This document shows, piece by piece, positions 40,761-53,440 of a stretch of 64,000 bases of DNA. The stretch comes from Anisakis pegreffii (lineage: Eukaryota > Nematoda > Chromadorea > Rhabditida > Anisakidae), in the NCBI GenBank assembly GCA_035041965.1, contig JAPYMA010000325.1:310001-374000 (forward strand), written 5' to 3'. The notes beneath the pieces are model-generated. The model was not told the DNA's origin. It searched no databases and saw only the letters and a program-made list of their open reading frames with translations. The position numbers and the translations under genes were made by a program. Every line of letters starts with the position of its first letter. Position 1 is the stretch's first letter.

Positions 40761-42797
40761 CGTTTGGCCATCGAACCAAATGAGAGACATCGGTTGTGGT
40801 TTGTGACGGAAAAAGGGTCCCCTGGAAAGTTGGGACACTCGCGTCGAAATGGTGTCGGTTATTGTTGACAGACAAAGCGAGTGGAAGCTTACAAGTGAGG
40901 CTAGCGTAAACCTGAAATCGAGTATTAGCATAAGGCTCAGTTCAAAGTTTGGATTCGTGCATATTTCTCCGATAGTTATTCAAATAAGAGAGTCGCTTGA
41001 CTGTCGTCGATACAAATCCATTTTTGATGCGTATTCAAGACATTGTGCATATTATGTATGCTTGCTATATGTTAAATAATTGCATAACACTATTTGCAAA
41101 CATCAGAATTTACCTTAAACTCTCCTTCGAGATCAATTCGTCAAAATGTTTTGGAAATATTTTTATATGTGCTGATTGTTTGAGTAATTCATATTACATT
41201 GTCATGTTGTCATGTTATCCATCACCGATATTTCATCTCATCCAATATCTAATATTCATTCATTTATTCACTCTTATTTGTAAAAAATGTATTAATTGTT
41301 ATCGTCGACAGTTTTTGATTAGTAAATATGTCATATGTATTCCGTATTTGAATGAAACGGTTCACATAATTCAGCTATATTTAAGGGAACTATGAAAAAT
41401 CGCACGGCAACTTATATATTTTTCTGAAACTAGAGATTTTTGATGTCGATTTCGAGAAGTATTCGCGTGATGCTATGCAAACCTGAAGATACAGCTAGTT
41501 CGAAAATGGCACTCATGATAGCCGTACAGTAATGAAATCGCTCAGCTAAATGAAATACTTACATTAGCTAAATTCAGAGACGTTCATTCATATACATCGT
41601 ATCTGCATTGGTTAATGTATACAATGAAATAGCAGTTTCGGAATCGCCCTTTTAATCTGAATGTACTTTCAGATTTGCCCAGCAACATGTCTTTTTTCCT
41701 CTACATCGGATTCTTCAGATTTTCTATTTTCAGAAAACTAAAAATGGATTCTCTGTTTTTTTAAGGTTTCTGAACCTATAGATTTTTTACTTTTAGGAAT
41801 CCAAAAAAAGAGTCCCGTTCCATTAAGAATTGAAGTACGTTTTGGTTTCAGGCAGCAATCATATAGAAATTGCCGAAAGCATAAAGCGTTTCAGCTGTCA
41901 ATTCTTGCGTTTTAATCATTATTACTTGTAGCTGATAATGAGTAATAAAATTAACTTCATAAATGAAGAGTTTGTTTGATGGATTCTTCGAATATTTGCA
42001 TGCATATAAATGTCACCGTGCAAATGATTATTTATTCAGTTCAATACAGAAAAAACGAAATCCTGTATGAAATACATCATGTAAAATAATCTTCACCATT
42101 TCACCAGTTCATATTTATTTTTGCTTTTGTTCTTCGTGCAGATCGGTTGTTTATGGTAGATGCATTTAGCTTTACGTTCATAGGATTAGAAGTTACTCGT
42201 TATTTGAGATATACGATTGGATATATCGTGTAGTGTATCGATTATTTACAGCTGAAAGAATCTATATTATTGTTTATGTTGATGGTTTTTAGCCTTTTTC
42301 AGCCAATTGCCCTGTTCAAACTAACATAAAAATGCAATTTAATCGTCCACTTTCCCTTCTCAAACTAGCAACGTTTAGTTACTTCTCTGAAGATGGTTTA
42401 GAAGGCGAATAATGGTATAATAGTAATTATCTGATGATATGGGCATCAGGGTGATGCAAAAAAAAACAATATTATAACTGTTTTATGTGCAAGGCACCAG
42501 ATGAGTTCTGTTTATCAAGAAGCATCTCATAATTTCAACCAAAAGTATTGCACGCAAAGATCGCGTTCAGAACTCAAAACCCGTATTCAGTACTTTTTCG
42601 TATGCTAATAAGCGCTAATTGGTATGTGTTTATTCATAAAAAGTAGAATCATCTATTAAGATTCCATTTTGCTCACCTATTTGAACAAATACTTCGGGAG
42701 TCGTCATCTCACGCGTTCGGTCGGTTCCAAAAAATTTCGTGGCTTAACAAAGATCGAAACTTCAGTTGACCAGTCTGCAGTTTCCATCCGAAAGTCA

Positions 42798-45700
42798 ATG
42801 GGTCAAGCCAAATCAGCATTCCTACGCTCCACATCTGCTGGAGCATCGGTGTCGATGGTATCCGTTGAGAAAGTACCAGTGGATGCACCAACCGTTCTCG
42901 TCACGGATTCTACTGTCAATCTATCGAGGCTGTGCGAGTGCAGTCGAGTGTTCCAATACATGCGCAATGGGAAAATGCCTCGAGATTTGCTGATGCAACA
43001 AATAGCGAATGTTGACGCACTGTATTGCATGGTTGCTTATTATTCGTTTATTTTTCATTGTTCTGCATTTTTCATAAGTCTAATTCAGTTGTTACCATTC
43101 TTGAACACTTGAATATTGCGTAGTTGCTGACTCAAACTTGTTTCAATTGACATTTTCAGTGGTTTGTTTCATAAACTGATTATACATTTCTTCATGAATG
43201 CTTTCTTCGACTATTCTGATGCATCATGTGCTCGTAAAATGTTGACAATTGAATCTCTGGAATATGTTCTTGAGTATTTTAATATCACTAAATAATTGTT
43301 CTCTTCAACCAATGGAATCATGTATCTCCAAATAAACTCATCAAATAACAATCAATCATTAGACGGAAACTGTTCCGATTTCGGTTCAAGCGGAAAATTC
43401 AGCTTCATAACTCGGAAATTTGTTTGTGAATTGCATCGGAAGCATTGTTGGAATTTGATAGGGTATTCATTGTAACCGCAAGCAAATCTGATGAGTATTT
43501 CATTTTCGTTATGTTGAGGTTCGTGATAAGATTGATAAAGAGGTGTTGGAGGCAGCAAAGAATCTAAAAATTATTGCCACAATGTCGGTTGGCTTCGATC
43601 ATATCGATATTGATGAATGTAAAAAGAGGTAAACCCTTTTAGAGGATATTATTTGTCAAGAATTCATCACCAAGAAATCCCTTTCATCACTTCGAATGAA
43701 ATTTTGCTTATTATTATACAACCGAATCATTTTCAGATAATTGCAGTCAAATAATAATGAAAAGTTATTTGTATGTTAAGAAAATCTAATAGGAAAAAGC
43801 ATAGTTAATGATAGCATTGATACGATTATATTATATTCATCAGTGCAACGCATTTTTTTGAAGACTGCAATAAATGTTAATGTATACAATGTATCATCGA
43901 AGTTGAATTACAGAAATATCATTGTAACGAATACACCTGATGTGTTAACTGAAACTACTGCCGAATTGACAGTCGCATTATTGCTCGCAACTGCACGTCG
44001 ATTGTGTGAGGGTGTTGCCGAGGTGAAGAACGGTCGATGGGGAACCTGGGAGCCATTTTATATGTGAGGCACATTTTTTGATTGTGTGCTCACTTGAGAG
44101 CTGGGCTGTTTCTTGTTTTGCTTCGTAAATTTCAGTATGGACGTATTGACTCTCAACATTTTAAAGTGTGAAAGTTCTGTTCGAAAGAGTAACCATTGAG
44201 AACTGAATGCAATGAAATGCTGAAGATGAGCACTTTAAAAGGAGTTTATTGAAATCATTATGTTCAACTCAATTATATGTTCCAACTCAAGGAAACACCT
44301 ACATTAGATGGATTTACTTTGAGAATCAAGTGGTGTTTGTATCGATTAAGATTTCATATCAGAACTTGGAGGAGTAGTTCACCAAAAATTTTCTCCAGGT
44401 GTGGTGTTGGACTGTATGAATCGACGATTGGCGTTATTGGCTTAGGACGAATTGGTTGTTCGGTTATTGAGAAGTTGAAATCGTTTCATCCGAATCGCAT
44501 CCTATATAACGATATTCAACCGAATGAAAAACGTTCATTTGTTTAGCATTGCTTGAAATTTTCTTTTCATTCATTTTTCTTCAACAGCCAATTTGTTTTA
44601 CTTCCGTACTAAATTATCAGTCTACACAACGAGGTTTTTCTTTTTGAATTGTCATTGAGCGTTATCAGCGTTCACCTCGAGCCGCACTTCTGAGCATGGC
44701 TGATATTGTTTACGAGCGAGCGAAAATGACACTCAAATGGGACATTTTTGGTGAAAAAAAGAAACAATAAACTGTTTCGAATCATTCACATGCTTGTTCC
44801 CTTGTCTTGAATGCGGCTGAATTTGAGAGGAGAGAGGGTGAGGGATTAGTCGAAAGTTCAGATGGGTAATTGAGTGAAAAATCTTGAAAATCTGCTGACC
44901 TTGACTAAAAACTGACTTTCTACATTCATCGCAATGCGCAATTGAATATTTAAGTGCTGATTTGAATAAGAATTGTATCGAGCCAAGAGCATTAATGACA
45001 AATTATTCGTATTACTGAATGAGCAAATAGTATTCCAACAATTATGGTAATTGGTGAAAATGAAGTGTATTCAGTTTCATTTTCTTGTCTCTTGACTGAA
45101 CTTTTTACGTACTATTGCTTCTGTTCAATTGATTCAAAACATCTTCACGATCAAACTCAAGAGATGACATGTCAGAGAACATTGCAAATATCTGTAGTCG
45201 ATGCTTTCAAGGAGCTTCACAGCTGGGTGTAAAATATGTGAAAGCGGATGAACTGCTGAGCGAAAGTGATTTCATCGTAATGACATGCTCGATGAATGCA
45301 TCAAATCGCCATTTCATCAACAAGGAAACATTATCGAAAATGAAGAAGAATGCCATTTTCATAAATACAAGCAGGTAGAGCAACAAACTGTATTTAGCAA
45401 TCGTTTTTACTCAGTATATATGCCTGCATACTACTTCTCCACTACTGGATGAAAATTTTGGTAATTTGATAAATGAAGTGAGTAGCGTAAGATTGGTTGA
45501 ATAAGGAAATTTTCTGAAGCATTCACTGATAAGTGAATGAAGTATTAATAAATTGAATTGCAGAGGTGGCCTTGTGAACCAAGATGATTTGTATGAGGCT
45601 TTGAAAGAGGGTCGAATTCGAGCCGCTGGAATCGACGTAACCGATCCTGAGCCTATGCCCACGAATCATCCTTTGCTAACACTACCGAACTGCGTTGTTC

Positions 45701-45819
45701 TACCACATATTGGTTCCGCCACAATGGCAACACGTCAGCGTATGATGGAACTTGCCGAGGAAGCCATTCTGCATACGTTCAACAAAACACAAATACCGGA
45801 TTCAATACGAGTCGTATGA
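42798..45819 (+). CDS. GRHPR: Glyoxylate/hydroxypyruvate reductase, copy 1
   Basis: D-2-hydroxyacid dehydrogenase that reduces glyoxylate and hydroxypyruvate with NAD(P)H. Six phase-consistent exons: 42798-43031, 43519-43628, 43914-44063, 44399-44532, 45212-45374, 45564-45819; 348 residues from the ATG at 42798 (human GRHPR is 328). Visible motifs: [44 protein letters not shown], the NAD-binding GLGRIG, then the catalytic Arg in [14 protein letters not shown], Glu in DPEP and His in LPHIGSAT. All three catalytic residues are present. The start is uncertain: the frame is open back to 42661 without an ATG, so either this ATG is used after trans-splicing near 42780, or an unseen upstream exon joins at 42661. 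The first ~30 residues are Ser/Lys/Arg-rich and precede the domain, possibly a mitochondrial leader. Exon 2 uses a GTTGAG acceptor. A second copy follows 4.4 kb downstream. Confidence 0.9.
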
Positions 45820-46012
45820 TTTACTTCGTTTCTTCGACAAGATGTTTGCTTATTATGCCTTGTAGTATTTATGCATTCGCTTATGTGATGCCTCCAACTT
45901 TTTCGTAGCACTTTTCATTATGTTTGTTTGTTACGAGTCGTTATTTCCAATATGAATTTTATTAAGTTATGCACAATAACTTGATACATTGCTGAATGTA
46001 CATGGTAATTAT

Positions 46013-46018
46013 AATAAA
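46013..46018 (+). terminator. Poly(A) signal candidate of GRHPR copy 1
   Basis: AATAAA about 195 bases after the stop codon, a usual distance for a nematode 3' UTR. Confidence 0.45.
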
Positions 46019-49000
46019 TCCATTGAATTTGTTAGTGGCTGTCTCTGATTTTTTTATTCATTTAATAAGTGAGTGAAAAGCGTGAAGACGAGAAAATTGA
46101 AGATACTGTCTCGTTTCACATCGTAAATAGCATGTGAATGGAAGGGAACACGTTATTTGCAATTACATTGAATCGTATCGAAACACAAACAACTAATATT
46201 ATACAAGCACAAAGGGATAAAGTCATTCAAGTAGTACATATTACGAAAGTTTCATTTCATCGTACGAATCAATAGGGCAGTATAAAATGATCACAACCCA
46301 ATGCGATAAGATAATCATGCACCAATACATCCAAATATTCTGTTTTATCACGCATCTGTTATATCCGTGGTACTAAGCGAAAGTTTGACGCATATATCAC
46401 TTTTGTCTATAGATCCCTTTATTCTCCCTGACGAATCGTATAGTTCGCGCCCCGTCGCGACAGAAGACTATGAAGGAAAAGGGAAATAAGTCGGGGGCTT
46501 ACGAAATTTGCTAGATAATTCGAGAGATGATAATAGCGTTTATCACCGTATTTGTTGGGTTATTGTAAAATACCATTTTATTACACATTCATATCATATA
46601 TCATTTTAAAAAGTTTTTATTCCATTTTATCAATTTGATATTTATTCAGTTTCTTCATACAGGATTATTTTCTTAAACGTTCATTTCAAAAGAAATAAAA
46701 ATTATCTTATTAAATTACAAACTGATTGGCGATCGACCGAGCGATTGAACGCAATCAGTCTGACTGTGTAAACAAATCGCTCAGAAACATGAAACATGTA
46801 TAGAACATTAGCTATATCTATGGAATGAAGCATCATATCCGTCTTCTAATAGTTGAGAATGTGATGTATCTGATGGTCTAATGAAGGCATGGAATTGTGG
46901 TTTGAAACAGTATTTATTGAACTTGAACAGACGACCAATATAGCCTCATAGGTTGCCGGCCCAGTAAGATTGGTTGTAGCGTTGGTAACACTCTCGAGTG
47001 AATGGAATGCGCTAAACTGAAACGTTTTTCGAACAAGTTGTTTGATGATCAGAATTGCGTTGCTCTCACATTCACCGTTGTGCATTGTAATGAACAAACT
47101 TCACCGTCCTCACCATACACTTCTTGTTCTTACCAACACTACTTATTTAACTTTTGACACTGCTCTGAAAAAACTGCCGTTATCAGCATCTTCATTCGCA
47201 ATGTTTGTGGCTGCTCGGTTTACGGCGTACTTTTGTGTAGCTCAACTAAAACTCAATAATTGTTTGTCTCTTTGTCATCGACACATCGTCAATGGGTCAT
47301 CGAGGTATGTCTGCTGTAATTTCACACGTTTTATACACTTTGGGAAATGCCCAATAATGAATGTTCGAATGAGATGTAATAATGCTTTCAAATAATCTAG
47401 AGATGATGATAGCTCAACAGTTCATATTCCCTATGTGCCATGGCAAATTTAATGATACGTTGTTGTATGAATGAAGAACATCGTGAGAACATAATGATCT
47501 ATCTGCTATTTTGACACGAAAACATCAGAATGTTTAGTTGCGAAATTTTATTGTTCCGCATCCGTTTTAATCAAGGGTGATGAATATTCTCAACAGCGTG
47601 ATGTGAAAATCGAAACAGTCAGTCTTCTTATTGTTACAGTCAGTATTTGAGTAGTATTATGGTATATATTTGGTCTGCATGTTTTTGATTGGATGATGGA
47701 ACAGTGACAACAACTCAAAACTTCAGATTGACTTCAGCTCAGGCTTTTAGCTTTGAGCTAAATCTTGAGCTCATAATAAGCTTATCTTCACTTGTACATT
47801 TAAACGTGAACTCAAGCTTAGAACACTTCTCTGTTCAGCAATATTCCATTCTTTTTCAAGTAGAATGCTGAAAATTTTCAAAGGATCCATTTCAGCGTTC
47901 TTGACGATTCTTCAATCCTATTTGATATCGGATTTTACAAATCTTCTTGTTTTTAGCAAATGCGATGTTTGTGTCAGCTAATCGTTGTAATAGTTTTTCG
48001 GACGATCATTTTCATTACTGAAATTCTCATCAATATTGAGTGTTCATTGATCAAGCATGATTTTTGAGTGCAGATAAAGTGATTATAAATCGATACTCTT
48101 TTGAAACAGCTCAAATAATCGATGCTGACTAAGCGCATATCTAACGTTCATTATCACCTATCTAAGCACGTATCACTTACCATTTCAACGTTATCTTCTT
48201 CATTATCAGTTCCCTTGCGTTAAGTCACTCTTCATACAATTCTTAAATTCTCTCAGTCATTCGTTAATCGTTGATTTTTTTTCAGAATTTTTTCCTCACC
48301 AAGCGTCTTCATTTGAAAATTTTACGTTCAACGTTTCTGATCAATAGAAATGATGCAAAAAAATTCACTGAAAATGTGTTCCTCTAGATGGCATTCACTG
48401 AAGTAAAAGTCCTGTATTGGCTACTCATATTATGTTTTTTATCTGGAATGTTTGTCTATAAAGAATGCAAACATTTTAGAGGTAATCGTAGAAATTTAGT
48501 GTTGGTTTGAGATGAAATCGCTCGCAATACGTGTTAACTGGAAAATTGATGAGTGAGTTTTTTTCCCATTTTGCGCTGTCATTATAATGCACCAAATCTC
48601 AGCATTCTTCCGGATTCAGCTTTTCTTGTGTTGAATTTTTGATCTGTTTTTGAATCAAGATTGGTTTCAATTCAGTTCGCCATCGACGAAAAGTGTCAAA
48701 CTGAAGTGATATTCATTGATGCGTTTGAATGAAATTTGTTGATGGTGTACTTTGAAAAATTACAGTTGTTGATTTGCTTAAATGACCTTTTTATCACTTT
48801 TTAACGAAAGCACGTCGAATCAATTCCCAAATTTGTTAGGCTTCTATCTAAAATGAACCAAAAACCAAAAAATTATGTGCTTATATTGCAAACGAATAGA
48901 AGACGTTTTGTTTTGCACGTTGTAAACTGATAATTCAACTGATAAGAGATCATCTCATTCCTGATATCACTGATTAAGAATTTGATCATTTCCATAATCA

Positions 49001-50191
49001 CGTTAGATTTTGATCAAAACGATACACAAAGACGCAAAAAAACAACGTTTTATTAGTGTATTGGACTTTTAATCTTGTGAAAGTGAACAGTTGATAGATA
49101 AGAATTATTCATTACGCACAATAATCAACTCAATGCAGTAATACAGATATTCAGTAAGCATGAAATAGAAAATTTTTGTTGTGTTGTTTTATTGGTGATA
49201 TTTTATCGCATTTCAATTTGATGCTTCTTTGATGCTTCTTTCTAAACACATTTCAAATGACTGAACAGTGAAACACCGAAACGAATTCTTATTTTTACCA
49301 TTGTTTGTCTCTAATGACAAGCAACAATTAATCTCGACTCAAATCGAAAAGAATCGAAGCAGAATTAAAACTGTTCACAATGTTATCACATCATTCACAA
49401 TCATGAAGCAGTGGCGACGCTGTATCGTGTCATTCGTCCACTATTTCATTATGAGGCGTTCGTTTTTTCGTTCATTAAGCACCTCTTAAGTGCACCATTC
49501 TCGGTTATCTACTCTCATTTGATCGCTCACAATCAGCATTGTCCTCCTATTATCGCTATCATTAAGTCTTTGCTGTGCAATCGCTTTAGTTGCAATGCTG
49601 TCGAATGTTGTTGCATTAGGTTAAAGGTGTCGAAGCGTTCGAAATTCTAGTTGAATTGTAAATCGTATCTTAGGATTACTGATTATATGTGAGGATTACG
49701 GTTTCGCAGCTTTCAGTTAACCGTTATTTTGATATTATTTCGTGCACATGAAGGAGTTTCTACAAGTCACTGAGTTATTCAATAAGCCATTAACAGTACC
49801 AGTTTTAATATTTGCCACAACTTTTGTACACTAAGCAAGAGCATGGTGATAATTTGCGCTGCTTATAATTCATGAATTCCGCAAAAAATTGTCAAAATAA
49901 AAAAATTCCAACCTGAAACTAGATCGAAATGAATCTAATTATTCTTAAGGATTGAAAGGGGGCATAGATTTCTTATAATAACTTAATTTCTGACATGTTT
50001 TTCGAAGTTTTCTAAACAACAAAATGTCATCACCCAATGATTCTATTCCTTTGAGTTTAGCTTTCGAAAATTCTAATGGAATAGATGAATTCATGTTATT
50101 TGCCTCGAGTGACAGCAACCTGAGGGCTAACTGTCAGGTAAAAGCGAAATCACGGAGAAGAGTTGAAGTTATCTATCGCTGAGAATATTTG

Positions 50192-50201
50192 CTCAATTCA
50201 G
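50192..50201 (+). promoter_or_regulatory. Probable trans-splice acceptor of GRHPR copy 2
   Basis: CTCAATTCAG ends at 50201, eight bases before the ATG at 50210. Since the coding frame begins immediately behind it and no upstream coding exon is seen, this is best read as a spliced-leader acceptor, and it fixes the start of copy 2. Confidence 0.6.
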
Positions 50202-50209
50202 GCTCAAAG

Positions 50210-53141
50210 ATGTTATTGCGCACAGCTAAGTTCGCGAACACAGTACCAAGCATTTTGGTGACTGCACAAGAGGTGGTTGTGCCGCGTATATATGAACGTT
50301 TCAACGTGACACATTATCAAGATACCCCAACAATGCCTCGTGACTTGCTGCTCTCTGAGATACCGAAACACGATGCTGTCTATTGCTTGGTTAGTCTTTG
50401 CTTCATCACATCTAACGAATCCAATAGTCGATATGAGAAGAGTGTGTAACCTTTTCTGATCGTAAGTGCATTTAAGAGTTCGGAATATCTCTGGATAATA
50501 TCTTCATCATACTTCCATTTCTTATGTTCACAACGCCAAAACAATTGTTTGTAAGATGAGATAAACATACAGTAATGAACAATAAGTGGAAAGCCCTCTG
50601 GCTAATGGCCGCCGACTGGATATTCATGGCCCATTAGAATGTTTTATTGGTATTCGTCTCACTTCATCATGAGCGAGAGTAAAAATTCAATTTGGGAAGT
50701 ATTGATGGGTTTGCCCTGGCTCACTTTTCTGTTGTTTGAAGTCCTTCAAAAAATTGATGATCCTAGAGAACTTAATCAAGCGGTCACTAATAAACTCATA
50801 TTACCATTGCAACTGAAAAAACTTCAAAGTTGTCATATTGAGCATCATATTACGTACTATTTGCCTGAATTCTTATGAATGTTTAGCTTCGTGATAATAT
50901 CGATAAAGAATTCCTCGATCATGCAAAGAAGCTAAAACTGGTCGCTTCAATGTCAGTTGGCTACGATCATATTGACGTGGATGAGTGCAAAAAAAGGTTT
51001 ATTTCGTATTGTTCTCTCATTCATTAACTATAATTGTGGTACTAATTCAGTGATTCTCATCATAATAGTGAAAAATATTACGATCCAGTCGTTTTCTGCA
51101 CCGTAATAACAATTAGAGCTTTTAAGTGTTCTCTTTCAATGATCACAACTTGTGAACTGTTATCAGCTGCAGTAATTATGACTTGTAAGGTCATAATTGT
51201 TGAAGCACTAGAAAGTGCTCGGGGTGCAAGTAATAAATTAGTTATAATCTGTGACCATTTCAAATTACGCGTATGCGACTGTGAGAACACTCAATGTACG
51301 ATTGGTTTTTGCCTTACATCTATAAAACAAACTTATTTAGAAAATGTGACATTGTTTGAGATGTGAACTTCATCAACTGATAAGAAAAACCAATCAACTT
51401 TTTTTTGGTACACACAACAGACTCAATTAAATGCTCTTATAGATCATCGAGCATTCAATCGCCGTCGCGTAAACGTTAAATGCAACTCTTAAAAGCTAAC
51501 AATCATCTAAAAGTTCAAACAAAAATTCTCTGCAAGAAACTTGTTGATTTAAGCTATCAACCACACAATAAAGTGAGTGAAAAAAAGGTGAAAAAATTAT
51601 TTGAAGGAATTAGTGTCAGTCACGGTTGTGATAGTGATTCGAATGAACCGAAAGAAGACCATTTTGTTCAAGTTTTGCTTTAGATATGCGTTTGAGACTT
51701 GAACATAACGTATAAACTTTGCATGTGCCATTGAAGCAGAGAATGTATTCGTTGATGATGAAACACTGGAATGCTTGAGAATATGGAATAGCTAAAGGGT
51801 AATAAGAAGGAGATACTGTTCGATTAGCTTAGTACTGTGAATTGAATTCATTCGATTGCAGTGGTATGAAAGTAATTTGCGTTGCAAACGGTTGTGAATG
51901 AATGACTTTCAGAGGTGTCACAGTGACGAATACTCCCAAAGTGCTTACGGAAACAACTGCTGAAACAGCTGTAACGCTACTTCTGACCACGGCTCGTCGA
52001 ATTCCGGAAGGTATTCATCAAGCTAAAACCGGAGGATGGGGAACATGGTCACCATTCTATATGTGAGTTCACTGAACTGAAATCTTGACAACTAGCGACA
52101 CTAAATGATCGTGAAGCAATCGTTGATCATTTCAGCATAATTCAGCTTCACATTCCCACTAATAAACAGGTATTTAATTGCTCATTTTAAAGGTGTGGCG
52201 ATGGACTTCGTGAATCGACAATCGGTATAGTCGGTCTCGGCCGAGTGGCTACTTCGGTGGTGAGGAAATTGAAGCCGTTCTTGCCCGAGCGTATTATTTT
52301 CACTGACGTTAAACCCGATTTGCACCGTTAGTTTGTTGTTGAATTCTACGTTTCTATGTTCATCCAATTTAAAGATTTCAAATTTTGAAAAAATTATATG
52401 GGTGAATGAACGTAAAAGTATTCGTTCAGTCAGTTTCACTTCAGTTCTTCATCTGAAGATAATTTGCAGGTGCTGAAGAACTTGGTATTCACTATGTATC
52501 GTTCGATCATTTACTGCAAGAGAGCGATTTCGTTATTCTCACATGCGCTGCAACCAAGGAAAATAGGGGAATGATGAACAAGGAGGCATTCGCAAAAATG
52601 AAGAAGACTGCGATCCTTATCAATATTGCACGGTTCGTTGTGTATAATCGATCATTTGAGCATCTCTTTATGAGCTTTTTATCAGTTTCAGTATTCAGCG
52701 ACAAAAAATTGCTGAATGTCAATGCTCCTAGTCAGAGACTGATTTTCTGATTTATCCAAGCAGTATGTTCTGATTTATTAGAAGAGTGCCACAAAGTTGC
52801 ATTTATGTTTGACTCCAACTATCACCTCAGTTGATAATCTCATTCTGGAAAGATGTTAATAAGAATTACGAGTTTGTTGTTGCAGAGGCACACTGGTGAA
52901 TCAAGACGATTTAGTGGAAGCGCTAGAGAAAGGTACAATTAAAGCAGCAGGACTGGATGTGACTGTACCGGAGCCATTGCCACTAGATCATAAATTGTTC
53001 AAGCTGGACAACTGCGTTATTCTTCCACATATGGGATCAGCAACTGTGGCAACACGGAAGGACATGATGGCGTTGGCAGAAGATGCGGTCGTGCAGTACT
53101 TTTCGGGTGGTAAAATCAATCCGATATCACTCGTTTGCTAG
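50210..53141 (+). CDS. GRHPR: Glyoxylate/hydroxypyruvate reductase, copy 2
   Basis: Second D-2-hydroxyacid dehydrogenase of the tandem pair. Exons: 50210-50389, 50887-50996, 51913-52062, 52193-52326, 52470-52632, 52886-53141; 330 residues. Exons 2-6 are 110, 150, 134, 163 and 256 nt, exactly as in copy 1, so all intron positions and phases are shared. Motifs: MSVGYDHIDVDECKKR, TTAETAVTLLLTTARR, TWSPFYMCGDGL, catalytic Arg in INIARGTLVNQDDL, Glu in VPEP, His in LPHMGSAT. The nucleotide-binding loop reads GLGRVA: the third glycine of GxGxxG is alanine. The N-terminus lacks the Ser-rich leader of copy 1 and ends in LVC. Introns 1 and 2 (497 and 916 nt) hold open frames of 67-79 codons that I do not accept as genes. 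The start is fixed by a likely trans-splice site 8 nt upstream. Confidence 0.94.
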
Positions 53142-53361
53142 TCGAATCACTCACTAACTTCTTTCAACATTCAACAATTTGTTTCTTGCTTCAAACTTCT
53201 GGTCACTTTCTTAGTCATTCGCATCACAAAGTAATAAAATTCTGTCATCCGTTTATCCATCTGTTCAGTAACAATCATTCAATGTCGTTATTGTTGTTTT
53301 TCAATGTCAATCCATAGAGTATACCACAGCTAACGCTCAAGGGTTTTAATAAATTGAAACA

Positions 53362-53440
53362 ATCCATACCAAAAATTTAATCAATTTATTTGATCAAGAA
53401 CCAAAAATTTTGATCATACCAAAAATTTGGGCAATCTATT
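53362..53440 (+). repeat. Imperfect tandem repeat, ~50-bp unit
   Basis: The phrase CATACCAAAAATTT followed by an A/T-rich CAATYTATTTG segment occurs twice, about 50 bases apart, with a further ACCAAAAATTTTGATC between the copies. Local slippage-type duplication in the 3' flank of GRHPR copy 2. Confidence 0.65.

Larger units (their letters stand above)
39824..42797. other. 3 kb between pps-1 and the first GRHPR gene
   Basis: No supported gene. Holds an ATTC microsatellite (40432-40451), a locally GC-richer patch at about 40550-40900 with a perfect 10-bp hairpin (40738-40760), and a 132-codon open frame at 40997-41395 rich in Ile, Tyr and Cys that looks like chance AT-rich sequence. Confidence 0.5.
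45820..50209. other. 4.4 kb between the two GRHPR genes
   Basis: No supported gene after the presumed 3' end of copy 1. There is a small GC-rich patch at about 46440-46500. Open frames at 47042-47395 and 49268-49650 lack splice context and family signatures. I see no third, decayed GRHPR copy in this spacer. Confidence 0.5.

Noticed and set aside
40997..41395. 132-codon + strand open frame
   Set aside because: Ile/Tyr/Cys-rich, no domain pattern, adjacent frames equally open; probably chance.
47042..47395. 117-codon + frame between the GRHPR genes
   Set aside because: No family resemblance, no splice partners, and a matching antisense frame; likely chance.
49268..49650. Two overlapping + frames in the GRHPR spacer
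   Set aside because: No signature and no joinable exons; not a decayed GRHPR copy.
51480..51683. 67-codon hydrophilic + frame in intron 2 of GRHPR copy 2
   Set aside because: Looks protein-like but would have to be an extra exon that breaks the perfect exon match with copy 1; no stand-alone evidence.
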